Assembly: GCA_015847255.1 (NCBI GenBank)
Contig: JADLZK010013179.1
Coordinates: forward strand, 1-64,000
Reading direction: 5' to 3'
DNA length: 64,000 nucleotides
Source: Hyparrhenia diplandra
Taxonomy: Eukaryota; Streptophyta; Magnoliopsida; Poales; Poaceae
The notes below the pieces were generated by a model that saw only the letters and a list, made by a program, of their open reading frames with translations, was not told where the DNA came from and searched no databases. This document shows positions 36,501 to 48,760 of this stretch, piece by piece. Every line of letters begins with the position of its first letter. The stretch's first letter is position 1. The translations under genes were made by a program, and so were the position numbers.

Positions 36501-37713
36501 AGTGTGATCGGCACAGCATTTTGTGTATGCCGGGGTGTGTGTGTCTGTGGACCAGCTGCTGCTGGAAACTTATCGCTCCATTCACATTTACCGACTAACA
36601 ACCTTTGTGACTGTCTGACTACGACTTGAGTATCGCCCTCAGTCACTTTTGATGGTAAATCTTGTTCTTTAATAATCCAGTAGAGACGATCATTAAAGAA
36701 CATGATTCATCATTAACACTTGTTTATCAAGCCGATTCCTTAAAAAAAAAACACTTGTTTATCAAGCCACATGCATATAGCTAGCTGCAACTAATGGAGT
36801 TTACACAAAATCAAGAATGGCCATGGCCCTCCCCTATTGCATTGGCCGGTGACAAAGCTCCACCACCATCCATCACTGTTGGATCAAAAAGTTGCTGGCC
36901 TGGATGGTCTATAGCATGGGTGGCACGACACGAAGTGAGGCCGAGCCTTGCATGCAGCGTCGTTCTCCGCGCAGGTCAACGTCGCTCCGGTTGCATGGAC
37001 ACCACGGGACGGAGTGTTCCCACGGTTGCAGGCGCCCATGCCCCGGTGGCGCGCGCCGGTTGGCGGCCGCTAGCTCCCAGGGTGCAACAGCGACAGCGCC
37101 GCCGCCCACGCTTTCTCCGTCCTCCCGCCGGTCAACGACAAGCTGCGCCTGCGCGAGGTCTCGTCTCGTGTCGTTGTGGAACCCGGCCCGGCTCCTCACC
37201 AGTCATCATCATAGTATTAATTTTTGATTGTTTTCAAGTCGTAGCACCGCCAAATATAATCTTTTTTTTGTCTTAATACAGTAACTAACTAACGCACTGA
37301 TTAATTAGAATACTTTTGAGAGCGAGGGTCGTTTTGGTCGGCAATCTTTTTCTTCCCCGCATCGATCTTCTCCCTTTTTTGCATGCGTAGCACGACGATA
37401 CCTGGTGGGTCATTTTCCCTGTCTGATGTGATCATGTCTCCGCTAATTCCAGCGATAGATAACAATCACACTACCTGATCAAATTAAATATATATAAACT
37501 AAACCAAGAAAGCGAAATGAAGCCGTGAGACGTGGTGCGCGCACCGACGAATATGAATGATGATGATCAACGTAGAATCGTGCACGGACTCCATCCACCG
37601 TCCAGCGACCAAGTCGCTTGCTTACTCATTTCCAATAACAACAGATCTACACGGATCTGAATTACCAGTAGGATATATTTTTGTACAACACCAATCATTA
37701 TTTTTGTATAACA
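33591..37713. other. Intergenic, no gene recognised
   Basis: About 4.1 kb of alternating AT-rich and GC-rich DNA. GC-rich patches at 35260-36050 and 36800-37200 have overlapping open frames without domains. No RNA gene or complete transposon was recognised. Confidence 0.5.
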
Positions 37714-37730
37714 GACTTTAGACAACTTTT

Positions 37731-39276
37731 TTTTTTCTCGAAAGATACGTTTCCGGTTTTCATTGATAAGAATGGAGAGTTTCACACGTTACAAACAAAC
37801 GGCGCAAGATGCACCAACAAAACACTTACACACACTTTTACTCAGTGCTCACAAGCGAGCCCCGAGCCACCCCTGTTTTTCTAAGTGCTAAATTACATTC
37901 AAACTGGGAACAACATCTAGATCTATAACACCAGTTTGCACCATGTAAACCGGCAAGATGGATTGCAAACCCCTGTTACCTGCAAACGCCCATGTCTTGG
38001 CTTCATCGTAGACAGCTTCCATGAATCTCTGTACACTCCTGCCATCTTGCCTGAACACCCTGCTATTTCTCTTGCACACACACCTCCCAGATGACCGGCA
38101 GAGACATGATTCAGAGAATGTGAAGTCTTGGTTTATTCAGTTGATGTGCAGCTAGAGTTGAGCCTCAGAGAATGTGAAGACTTCACATTCTCTGAATGAC
38201 CCCAGTTCACCGGCTGGTGGCAACTTACATTGACCCACAAGCCAACCCTCTCCCATATCGATTTTATCGCGGACATTCACATAATAGGTGCGTTGAAGTT
38301 TCTAAATTCGCAAAACCCAACTGGCAAAAATACTCGGCCATTTCCGCACCTACAGCCATGACGCGGTCCAGACCCTGTCCTGGAGGAGGAGCCAGACGAA
38401 AAACCTTCATTTAGGAGGAGCTTTGGTCTTCCAAATGAAGCGTGCGACATCACGACTGCTGATACTCTGAATCTGCAGGTCATAAGCTGATTTAGTCAAT
38501 CGACCACTCGTTGATTGAGTACAAACAATTTGGTCTTCATCAGATTCAACCAGGACAACAGTTTGCAGCTTGTCTGAAAGTTGTAAGTACTGATGATGAA
38601 TGAACTGAAAGCTCATGTTGTGGTCGATATCTTTGGTCCAATTGTTGTTACACAATGCACCCGCCACTGAACGTGGGTTCCGTTTGCTGTGCCTACAGAG
38701 ATTAGGGAAGAGCTCAGCCGGGAACCTCACCTTCTAACCATCTTGAGTGCCGAAGGATGCCTTGCAACCGTTGTCGAGGGTCACCATTGTTGCCATGTTG
38801 ATAATTCCCCGTCCTCTATCCCGGGTTGGATATGCGTCCCCTGCCAAGGCCGGTCCCTGTCATCCCATTCAAACCACATTCATCTCAGGCGAAGTGCTCT
38901 GCTGAAAGCGTCCAACTCTTTGATTCCAATGCCCCCCCCCTTCCAATAGGGACACAAACACAAGTCCATGCCACTTTACATTTGCCTCCCTCGTAAGTTG
39001 CCCATCTCCTGCCTAGAGAAAACATCTTCTAAGCTTGTCAAGTTCCTTTATGAACTGCTTTGGAACCTTGATGGCAGACATCGGTTAGGCCGTAAAAGGA
39101 AGTGAGCATAGACTACATGAGTTCACCGCGCCCGGCCACATTGACCGCCTTGCCCTGCCATCCAGCCATCCTCCCCTTAGCATGATCTTGAACATATTGC
39201 AAGTGGACCATTTTGATTCTCCCTAGTGTTAGTGGTAATCCAAGATATTGAATATAGGAACTGCACCCTTTGCACC
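37731..39276 (-). mobile_element. 5'-truncated L1-type LINE with 17-bp target-site duplication
   Basis: On the minus strand the interior decodes as degenerate L1 ORF2: IQYLGLPLTLGRIK near the 5' end, GGIGIKELDAFSRALRLRW in the middle, the zf-RVT approach (SGRLTKSAYD...FIWKTKAPPK at about 38407-38520), and a terminal NSRVFR...DEAKTWAFAGNRGL at 37888-38079. Downstream comes AATGAAAACCGG and an A-rich tail, seen as T's at about 37727-37736. GACTTTAGACAACTTTT is present at 37714-37730 and 39277-39293, a perfect 17-bp duplication. This is a 1.5-kb 5'-truncated copy, dead by multiple stops and frameshifts, as expected for target-primed reverse transcription. Confidence 0.88.
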
Positions 39277-39303
39277 GACTTTAGACAACTTTTATGTAGC
39301 TTT

Positions 39304-40262
39304 GGAGGGTGTTTGGATACAATAGCCATGTGACTAAAATGTTTATATAGAGGGACTAAAAATGGACTAAGTAGAGAGAGATGAGAGAGAAAGAGATGAG
39401 GGAGAGACATGCACTTGAAGGAAAGGAGAGAAAACTTTAATCAATATAAACTAGGGTACCTTGACTAGTGGATTTTGGTCACCCCTAACTAATTAGTTTT
39501 GGGGTTTAGGTGACTAAGAGCAACTCTATCCTGGTTAGCTAGGCTATATATGGTTTTTTAAGAGAAAAAAAAATAAACTCCAACAAACTTGCTATATGAT
39601 TTTATAAAATAGCAAACATGTTATCTCTGAAATCTCAGTGGCCATATATAGCCACACATAGTCATTTGCTATATGGTTTTGTAAAATATAAGTAGTTTGT
39701 TGTGGATATCTTTTTTAGAAATTTTATATATTTTACAAAATAGCTAAACAATAATGACATTTAGCTATTATATTCAGCTAAACAGTTGGAGTTGCTCAAC
39801 CGTTTGGCATTTGGAGTTGACATTCTCAAATTTTGCCAAAAGCTCCAAAAACTTCTTCCAACAGTTTGGCATTTAGAGTTGGCAAATTAGTGAGTGTTGG
39901 CAAATCAGGCCCCGTGCGGACAAAAATACGCGCTCTACAACGTTTGGCATTCGCGGGCGCATCCATACGTATTAGAAGAGTTGGAAGGACATAAACATAA
40001 TTTTGTTTCTACCTCGGGGTTTATGACGTAAGTTTTGAAGAGGTGGAAGGAAATAACATAATTTTGTTTCTCTCGAGTTTTCGATGTAAGTTAGATCTAA
40101 GTTTAGCAAGTAAATTATGTTAAACTGTTGGAGATGAGCTCTTTTTTTTATTTTACATTTGGATTTAGTAGTTAGCAAAAACGGGCAATTATCAAACAAC
40201 AAATGAGAAACTGTTGGAGTTGCTCTAAGAGTGACTAACCACCCCATCTAAACAGGCCTAGA
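39304..40262. mobile_element. DNA-transposon-like element interrupted by Tourist-like MITEs
   Basis: The left edge GGGTGTTTGGATAC and the right edge ATCTAAACAGGCC resemble inverted ends of a grass DNA element. Its body (GTGACTAA...) is split by an insertion at 39518-40225. The outer boundaries and any flanking duplication are uncertain. Confidence 0.45.
39518..40225. mobile_element. Tourist-like (PIF/Harbinger) MITE with TAA target duplication
   Basis: It begins GAGCAACTCTATCC and ends CTGTTGGAGTTGCTC, giving inverted ends GAGCAACTC. TAA lies directly on both sides (39515-39517 and 40226-40228), the TWA duplication typical of PIF/Harbinger insertions. An internal GTTGGAGTTGCTC at about 39785-39797 suggests two related elements joined or nested (39518-39797 plus the remainder). 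It is non-coding. Confidence 0.7.
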
Positions 40263-41609
40263 CTAAATTTAGAACCTCTACCCGAGAGAGATATACTCTA
40301 GAGAGAACCACAAATCAATAAAAATAAATGTATACGATCCAACTGACTGGAAGGCTACACACGTGTTGAGCCTATCTTTGCTCCTGGAAGTAGGTTTGGC
40401 CACAATCCTCCATTTTAAAAGAACGCATATGCCCCTTATCTGTGCAGTAGTGGCACTCCCTTTGATCCTTTCTCACCTGCTGGTTGCTGGCTCCAAGCAT
40501 GCCAAGCCATATTCTCTCTGTTGCACTTTGGCACTCGCCGCAGTCCCATTGGCGCAGCCGCCGCTATCTGCTGCCCAATTATTTCCTCAATCATTTGCTT
40601 GGCCCGCCGGCTGTTCTTTCTAGTTGCATTGCTGCTCATCTATAGTAGCATTTCTCTATTCAGTGGCCAGGACATCATCAGATAGCTCACCCTCACGTAC
40701 TGCTGGGTGCCGGAGTGTTGCGTTGATTGATCGGTGATATGTTTGGAAGTGACCTGAAACAGAGTGCATGCTCGAGTGTGGTTGCACTCGATCTCTATAA
40801 AACCGTAGAGCTCATGACTCACGAGGGTTGTCCAATTAGGTTAGAAAATGTATGTGAAAATAAGGGCCTGTTGTTATAGGAACTCAGGAGTTTCATAGAA
40901 GTCATACAGGGGAAATTTACAGCACACATGTATATTCATTCTAGAATGAATGAAATGAAACAAGCCGTCATAACAGCAAATTGTTTCGTGCGTGCGTCTC
41001 GACCAGTCGTCCACTTGAAAGTTCAGCAACACTAGCTAGCTGGTGGATTATCGTAGATGACATCGAGATGGCAAGAATGCACGTCGCGATTCCTAGCTAT
41101 GCATGGCTGGCTGGCTGCCGCCTGCCGGGCGCCGGGCGGCGGCTCACATCTCTGTCCGTCTGTCGATCTCTCGCAGCAAGTTGCAGCAGCAGGCGCAGGC
41201 GAGAGAGAGATGTAGTAGTGGGCTCTGTCTGTGATGCTCGCCTCAACTACGTAGTAGTACTGCTCTACGAACGAACCTCTCTGCCATTCTGATCCATATG
41301 ATCGATCGAGGAGCATATGATCCTCACAGAATTTGGAGTGTGCGCGCGTGCTCTGCTCTGCTCACCACAAGCCCCTCCCTGTCATATATAGCTACTACCA
41401 AGCAAAGCTTGCTACGTGTAGCTGTGTAGCCATCATGTACAACATGCTAGTCCGTGCACTTTTGTCTCCTGCCGTTATTGGAGGACGTACGCTACAGCTG
41501 CTGCTGTCCTCACGCCATGTACCCACGCGCTGTCGACACCGGCTGGCTTTTGCGCATCGCCATCCACTGCTGCTGTCACCCGATAGATTGGGAATATGAT
41601 GCGCTCCTA

Positions 41610-41756
41610 GGCTGTGTTTAGTTCCTGAAAGTGGAAATACAAACTGTCCTCACGCCACAGATTCTTTTACCCACGCTGTCGATAATATTTACCACAAACA
41701 AACAACCGGTGACTTTTGGCTGTTTTTTTCCACTTTTTCCACCAATAAACACAGCC
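41610..41756. mobile_element. Small hAT-like MITE with GGCTGTGTTTA ends
   Basis: GGCTGTGTTTA at 41610-41620 is matched by TAAACACAGCC at 41746-41756. The interior is AT-rich and partly complementary (AAAGTGGAA against TTCCACTTT). This end sequence is frequent in grass MITEs. The target duplication is not clear, so superfamily assignment is tentative. Confidence 0.6.
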
Positions 41757-42520
41757 CATATACCGTGCCGCTATTACTATAGCTAGACTAGAGAGGTCGA
41801 TCGTTAACCATCGCGCTGTGGATCAGATTCGCTCTGCATGGCCCACGGCCCGTAACTCTCGTGCAGTCGTGGTCGTGTGGGTGCACGGTGCACTCGCCGG
41901 CCGGAGGATTCCGATCCATCGCTGATGGATGGATGCAGTGCGCGCGGGACGTGGCGGGTTGGAGCATGAGATTCCCTGTCGCTAGTGCGACGCTGTCTGC
42001 GCTTTCCCTAGCAACCTGCCTCATCTCGCCATTCCGATCCTAATTACCTACACATCTCACTCTCAGGCTTCTCTTCCATTCCCCATTTGGTGAAGTGCGT
42101 GTCGATCCGGTGTTCGCTGCGGAGTATATACTACGGCAAGGGATCATCATAGCAAAAATGGTCGAAATGGCACTCGCCATCCATCGCGCTAGCCTTCAGT
42201 GCACGCTCGGCTCACTTATTTAGCCAGCTGCATATGCACTTCCATTGGTACTTACTCGGCAGAAAAAAGTCATTTTATCGAGGTTTTGGCCAAACATCGG
42301 AGAATATAAATCATTAATAACTTTTAAGCATGTTAAATTTGTAAAATGTAAAATTATATGAATAGATTTGTCTTAAAAATACTTTCAGAAAACTATAAAT
42401 ATATCACATTTTCATAAATAGTTTTATAATAACAAGAGATTCAAAAAAAAAAATTTTACCAATACCTACGGTGGCTGTCGCCTCGTTCTATACCCCCCAC
42501 AAATTAAAACAGAAGACCCC

Positions 42521-42521
<1 letters not shown>

Positions 42522-42553
<32 letters not shown>
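42522..42553. repeat. Poly(A) tract of 32
   Basis: An uninterrupted A run. No retroelement coding sequence was recognised on its left, so it may be a plain homopolymer. Confidence 0.8.
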
Positions 42554-42558
<5 letters not shown>

Positions 42559-45500
42559 ACGGTGGCTGGCCTGGTCTCTGACTGTCTGTCGTCATCAGGC
42601 ATCCCTATGGGCTATGGCCGGTGCTTCAGGTAATTTTTTGGTTAACTTAACTCCGCATTGGCACGGGGCTCGATGCACGTTAATTAGTAGTCGTAGTAGT
42701 ATTAGCTTAATTAATTAATCTAAAACCGGCTAGGCATGTGTGATAACCACTTGCGCGTATATACTGGGCCTACGGCGTGCACGACGACGACCGGATCGGC
42801 GGAGCTGCACGAGACTCCGTGCGCGCGGCCGGCCGGCCACGATCGATCGTACGTGCCGCGCGCCGCCCACCCGTCCCACGCGGCTGGCCGGCCGGCCACC
42901 GATCGATCCGGCCCAGTTCGTTCTACCCTTGGACGGTCACATGCTGCTGCATGCGCGGCGGCGGAGTGATGGAGGGCGACTCCGACGACCAGAACTAGAT
43001 ATATAGTATATATGCCCAGCGACGACATGGGCAACTTGACATGATTAACTGACGAATTAAACAAACATTAATCGGGATTTGGGGACATGCAGGCCAGATT
43101 CAGGTATGTGCGCGCGGGGTCCGCCGAGTCTATTTTATTCAAGACTGTATTTTATACACTACAGTACATACTGGTACTAGTAGGAATTTATTTTTTTAAT
43201 ATAAGAGGTCGAATTGAATAGTTGGACAGAGAAGGGAGTTTGCAACGAACTGTGGGCAGGCGCTTAGCTTGTAGGTTACACCTAAGGCAGGTTGCATTGG
43301 GTGATGACAGTATTATATGTGTGTTCATTTGACTGATGAAGATCGATCGAGAGTAGCTAGGAGTATCATCATATATTCTTCGATTCAATGCTGCTACTCC
43401 TACTTCGCTTATTAATTAATTGATTATCCACTGATCTATGCTCTAGTGACGGTTAACTCCGGTAGCTAGCTAACTACTTGTTTAAGTTTTCAGAACCAAG
43501 ATATATATAGTTAGTTAAGTGTGCTAACAGACAGGCAGCCGTCCAACCACCGCCCAGTTACCACTAGTTGGTATTGGTAATAACGGCAACATGCACCAAC
43601 AGGGGGGGTGTGGGAGTACATGCTACTAGTGACTGGGTGGGTCCAAAAGCGCATGAATGAACATCCCCACTGCACACGCATATATATATGCCAAAAGACC
43701 TCGCACCAAGAAGTCAAAATCACATTGCCTTCATATAACTATGATAGTTTGTCAAAATATTTGTCGATCAGCCAATCAGCCACTGCCTTCATATAACTAT
43801 GACACACCTTATATATTGTGTTGATATTCATATATAAACATGGCTTCTTGTACAAAAAAAAAACTATTTATTTCTCCCACCTCCTTTAATTTTAAAATGC
43901 CACAACACTAATTTATACCTCATTTTAGAGCCTCAAGAGCTAAAGTGATCTAAACAGAACCTTACATGACAATGTGGTTGAGATACTTGTAGCAGTTAGC
44001 TACGACGGACTGATATATGCTTCTTTTGTTCGGAGGATGGAGCCAGAACATTATTATCATTATTAGTTCTCAATATACTATACCTAAATTAAAAGAAAGT
44101 GTCACCAACATCAAAATTAAATGTGCATCCACACATTTTTAAATTAATTGTGGCGGCGACCTCGTAACCAATCGAGATATCAGATCAAGTGAGATGCTCA
44201 AGCTCAATTGAGACTGAGAAGAAACGAACAGTGAGTTTATAATGATGAGTTCCTTCAAGGTGCTTCTTCTGCTAAACAACAACGACACTGGTAGTGATGC
44301 GTAGCCATGCATCAACCAACACCCATGTGGCATGTGCCAGTCAAGCCGCTGCGGGGCCTCCGTCGTCAAGTGGTCCTAGCTGCCGGCCGGCTTCTTCTTC
44401 CAGAACAATATCCCAACGTAACGAACGAACCGACATCCCGCCGGTATCGAGATTCACCAACTGATCTGATCATCTACCAATGCGTGCAAAGCGCATGCAT
44501 TCATTCACATAATTTCAACTCCTTTCATTCATTCATTCATGCATGCATCAATTCATACTCTCCATGTGGGGCCCACGCGCGGCGCGACTGGGGTGTACTC
44601 GATCTGTGGGCCGGGGCAGGGCACACACACACACACAGACAGTCAGAAGGGAACACTAGTACGTGCTGCAATCGATGACCGACCGATCGATCAACAACAA
44701 CCTCCGGGCGGCGGCCGGCCGGCCGGGAGTACGTCGTCGGCACATGGCGGCACATGACCACGCCACCCATGCATCGTGTATCGCCATCACCCTCACGACC
44801 TCACCAGGGCCACTTGCGTCGTGACGATGCCGCCCAACCCATGCATGCATGCATGGCGTGGTGGCCCGATGCCGATGGCCCTCCCTCAGTCCTCCTCCTC
44901 CTCCTCCTCGCGATCGATCCCGCGCTCTCCGCTGCCGCCGGCCGCCCCGCCCCGGCGCGCGCCGTCCCAAGAAGATCCGGGCGATCTCCGGGCCAGTATT
45001 CTATGACCTCAGTCCACATGGCCACGCAAACAAATGCACTCACTCAGTTCCATTCCATCATCATCACCCCATCATTAACCACTCATGGTCATGGCTACAA
45101 CCGTCTCCACATTAAACAAATGGGGTTGTCATGATTGCCGGTCAACGTAATAACACACAGCCCGTAGCATACATATAGCTATGGTTATTGCTTGATTAAT
45201 CAGTCAACATGCATATATGGATGCAAAGATTCCTCGGTTTGCATGGCTCAATTTGGCCAGAGCTTTTACTATATTATTTTTCTTGTTATTAAAAAAAATA
45301 TGAAGTCATGAGTAGTACTTAAGATGCATATATAGTCGGTTCGACTGCACGTTGATGTGAGGTTTGCTAAAGGTAGGGTCACGTTTCTCTGTCAGTATCA
45401 CATGTGCCCCTTGCTGCCAAGTTGCGACGCAGAACGTGAGAACGGCCCACACGCACACGCACCCTGGCCCCTCCTCTTGCCCGGCCGGCCTGGTTTCGTT

Positions 45501-47018
45501 CTTGTCATATGGACCATGCATGATCCCTACGTGCCGTGCCTCTCGCCCACATCGATCCATCATCATGCATGATTAGGATATGGATCGATCAGCGCGATGA
45601 GAGGAGAGGATGAGTGATTATGGCTTACATGCACTAATCATGCATGCAGAACATTGTAGAGACGGATCGATGCATGTGGTCCTACACACATAAAGACCCA
45701 GAAGCTAATCATGCATGGATGGACATACTAGTATAGATCCATGGATGCCAGGCCAAACAGCCCACGCATCGATCGATCCTAACTAACCATCGCCACCAGA
45801 AATAACTACCAACGGCCAGTACCTACCGGCCGGTCTATGCTTCAGTTATTGTATACTGTGTGTTCTTGATGACACTGCTAAGCAGCAGCGTACGTCCTGT
45901 GTGCGCCATACTGCCATGCTTGCTTAAATGGCAACCGTCGTCTACTCATGTGTCCCACGGTGTCTGCAGATTAATTAATTATATATTCGTAAGTGTGCAG
46001 TTAATATAAGATATATTTAGCTCCGTAATCTACATATATATTTATCTTTGTTTTTACTGTTTGTTAGTCATGGATGAGTTTCTGTTCATTGATGCGTCCT
46101 GTTTTGTTTTAGCACTCGAGAGCAGGGGTCAATTTGTGTGCTGTGGATTATCGATGGAGACATTCAAAGATCTGGATATTATAGACTTTTTTTTCCCTCT
46201 TAATGAAAATCGGATGAATAGCCCGTGAAGGGGCTGGACAATATACTCCCTCCCGACAATATTTGATTCAAACCTTGTCCAAAAAACGACTTCAAATACC
46301 AACCCGTAGGGAGTATATAGGATATAGATATTATATATATATTTCATGATGCTAATACTATTCACCAACTTAATTGGATCGGTACAAGCAGCTAGCCAGC
46401 TACCTCGATCGATCACCATAACCGTTAATAAGGAATCAAGACGCGCGCGATTTTTTAGCGCGCCGCGCGATATTATGCTCATTTATATCCACATGTACTG
46501 CAGGTCTGTGCGGCGTGTACAGGGAACAGCTAGGGCACGTCTGTCGATCTCACTAGCGGCCAGCGGCTCGCTGCAAACCAAGCGCAAGCGCATGCGGCGT
46601 GCAACTTCATGTACCGCCACTTTACTGTCGTCGTGGTCATCATCAGCTTCATGGATAGCACCAGTGTACCACTACGCTATGCGCTGATGTACGTACGTAC
46701 CAGTGTCGATGGCATGGCGCGCGGCAGGCCCATAGTACTCCCTCCGTTCCGATTCCCGATCCACGACGGCTCAAATTATAAGTCGCCCTAGCGATCCTTC
46801 GTCCCTGCCGTCGGCGGGCTTCCAACCGCGTGCGCCGTCTTGGCCAGTAGGGTCGCATCGTAGCCCGGCGTGCACTACCCACCGGCTCCACTGAGCGGTT
46901 GTGAAATCCAGGTACGGCAGTTGCATCCCATTAGGAACGAATTGATTTGCGCCGGCGTTGTCAACACGACGTCGTCTCACGGATACCGAGGAGGCAGTAC
47001 GATATGGATTTAAGATAG

Positions 47019-48760
47019 GAGCAATTCATGCAGTCATTTAGTGCTTTCCTTCGTTTTTGTGATTTTCTCTATTTTTGTGGTTTTGTTGAAGACGATTTGC
47101 AAATGTTTGCTACCAGGAATTTCTTTTTTGTGTGAATTCCACTGCTTGCATTTTATGGTGCCGATGACTTGCATGGAGCCAGATCCCACAGAAGAGCATG
47201 AAGAGGTTAGGGGATTCTCTTTCATTGTGGACTGCTTTTGTTTCGATATCCACTACATGTTAGCCACGTCCTTAGCCTTTCTTTGTGGTTGAGCACCTAC
47301 AATTCAAATAATAGAAGATAATTAAATTACTTTTCAAACTGACATCCTGGATCACTGTGGGCATGATTCATTTGGCTTTTTACACCTGTGCATTGCATAC
47401 TTTTTGTTTTACTGTGCATACTAAATGTATTTAAGATACATGCCAAAGTGCATTGATGACATGTTATATTAACAAAAATGTTTCCACATCATACTTTTCC
47501 CATACTAGAGTATCTAAATGTATTTAAGCATGCCAAAGTGCATTGATGACATGTTATATTGACAAAAATGTTTCCAAATCACACTATTGCCTTAGTGTGC
47601 ATACTAAATGTATTTAGCCCATAAGCATATTGGTTTCCATCACTATTTACCATCCTTTGAACCACATTTCTCAACTCATGAATCTTGTCAACAGACCACG
47701 GGAGTACTTTGGAAGGTGATCGTAGTACAATGCTGCATGACTTGGATCATTGCCAAATTCATTTTTTGGACATTCATTATCTGTTGCTCTGTTGTTTTCA
47801 GGTTACAATTAGGATCAAGGGATGGTTATGGCACGGACCTTGTGCTGTGGGGCAAGAAATAGAAATAGCAAGTTCAGAAGTCACGGATTTACAAATTAAA
47901 ACAGGCTGATGAGATAAATTGTCTTTTATCGCTCCTAAGTTTTGGTTGCTTGCATGTCTCCTTGTCTGAATCAGCAATATGATTTTCAATTTTGACATGC
48001 ATGTATGCCAAGAAGTCAAGAATGTAGGGTCACTAGTGTTGGTCAAAAGTAGTAGTTAATCATGCATGTGCCTCCGTAGAGGATGATGGATGTTTTGATC
48101 TTGTGGTGTGTAATATAGGAAAGAGGGGTGCTTTGATATAGATAGGAGCAGATTCATGCAGTCATTTAGTGAGAGAGATTCGTTTCGTGTGATTTTGGTC
48201 TATTTTTGTGGTTTTGTGTGAAGTTGGGAGTACTTGCAAATGACTTGCTACCAGGAATTTTTTTTTTCCACTTTCCACTGCTTGCATCTTATGGTGATAA
48301 TGATTTTGCATTTGTTATGATCCCACAGAAGAGCATGAAGAGGTTAGGGAATAACTTTTCTTGTGGAAAATGATTCCACTATCCACGTATGCAAAGTTAG
48401 CCACGTCCTTAGCCTCATGTGTGGTTGAGCACCTACAATTGCAATAATAGAAGATAATTAAATTATTTCAAACTGACATGTAAAACTGTGCATGATTCTT
48501 GCACCTGAACTGCATGAGTGTCTTGGGGTGCATACTAAATGTATTTAAGCATGCCAAAACCAGAGATGACATGTTATATTAACAAAAATGTTTCCACATC
48601 ACACTTGTGCCTGGACTTGAAGAAGGGGATCTCGTAGATATTATAAATGTATTTAAGCATGCCAAAGTGCATTGATGACATGTTATATTGACAAAAATGC
48701 ACTCTTCAAAATTTTGAATCGGAGAGAGAAAGGAGAGAGAGCGATCGATACCGTAACCGC
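47019..48760. repeat. Duplicated block of about 0.5 kb with four copies of a 70-bp unit
   Basis: The block at about 47019-47490 is repeated at about 48143-48605 in the same order: TTCATGCAGTCATTTAGTG, GCTACCAGGAATTT, AGAAGAGCATGAAGAGGTTA, GTTAGCCACGTCCTTAGCC and TTGAGCACCTACAATT. Inside and after each, a unit of about 70 bp containing AAATGTATTTAAG...CATGCCAAA and GATGACATGTTATATT starts at about 47423, 47515, 48537 and 48643. The block is non-coding and may belong to an unrecognised transposon. Confidence 0.75.

Larger units (their letters stand above)
40263..47018. other. Long intergenic stretch, no gene recognised
   Basis: About 6.8 kb with short frames only, rich in GATCGATC and GCATGCAT words. 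It holds a hAT-like MITE (41610-41756), a 32-nt poly(A) run at 42522-42553, a CA microsatellite at about 44621-44636, and at 46232-46315 a small pair of inverted TACTCCCTCC/GGGAGTATA ends resembling a Stowaway remnant. Confidence 0.5.

Noticed and set aside
36794..37276. 160-codon plus-strand frame
   Set aside because: It has no recognisable domain, and the antisense frame over the same interval is equally open.
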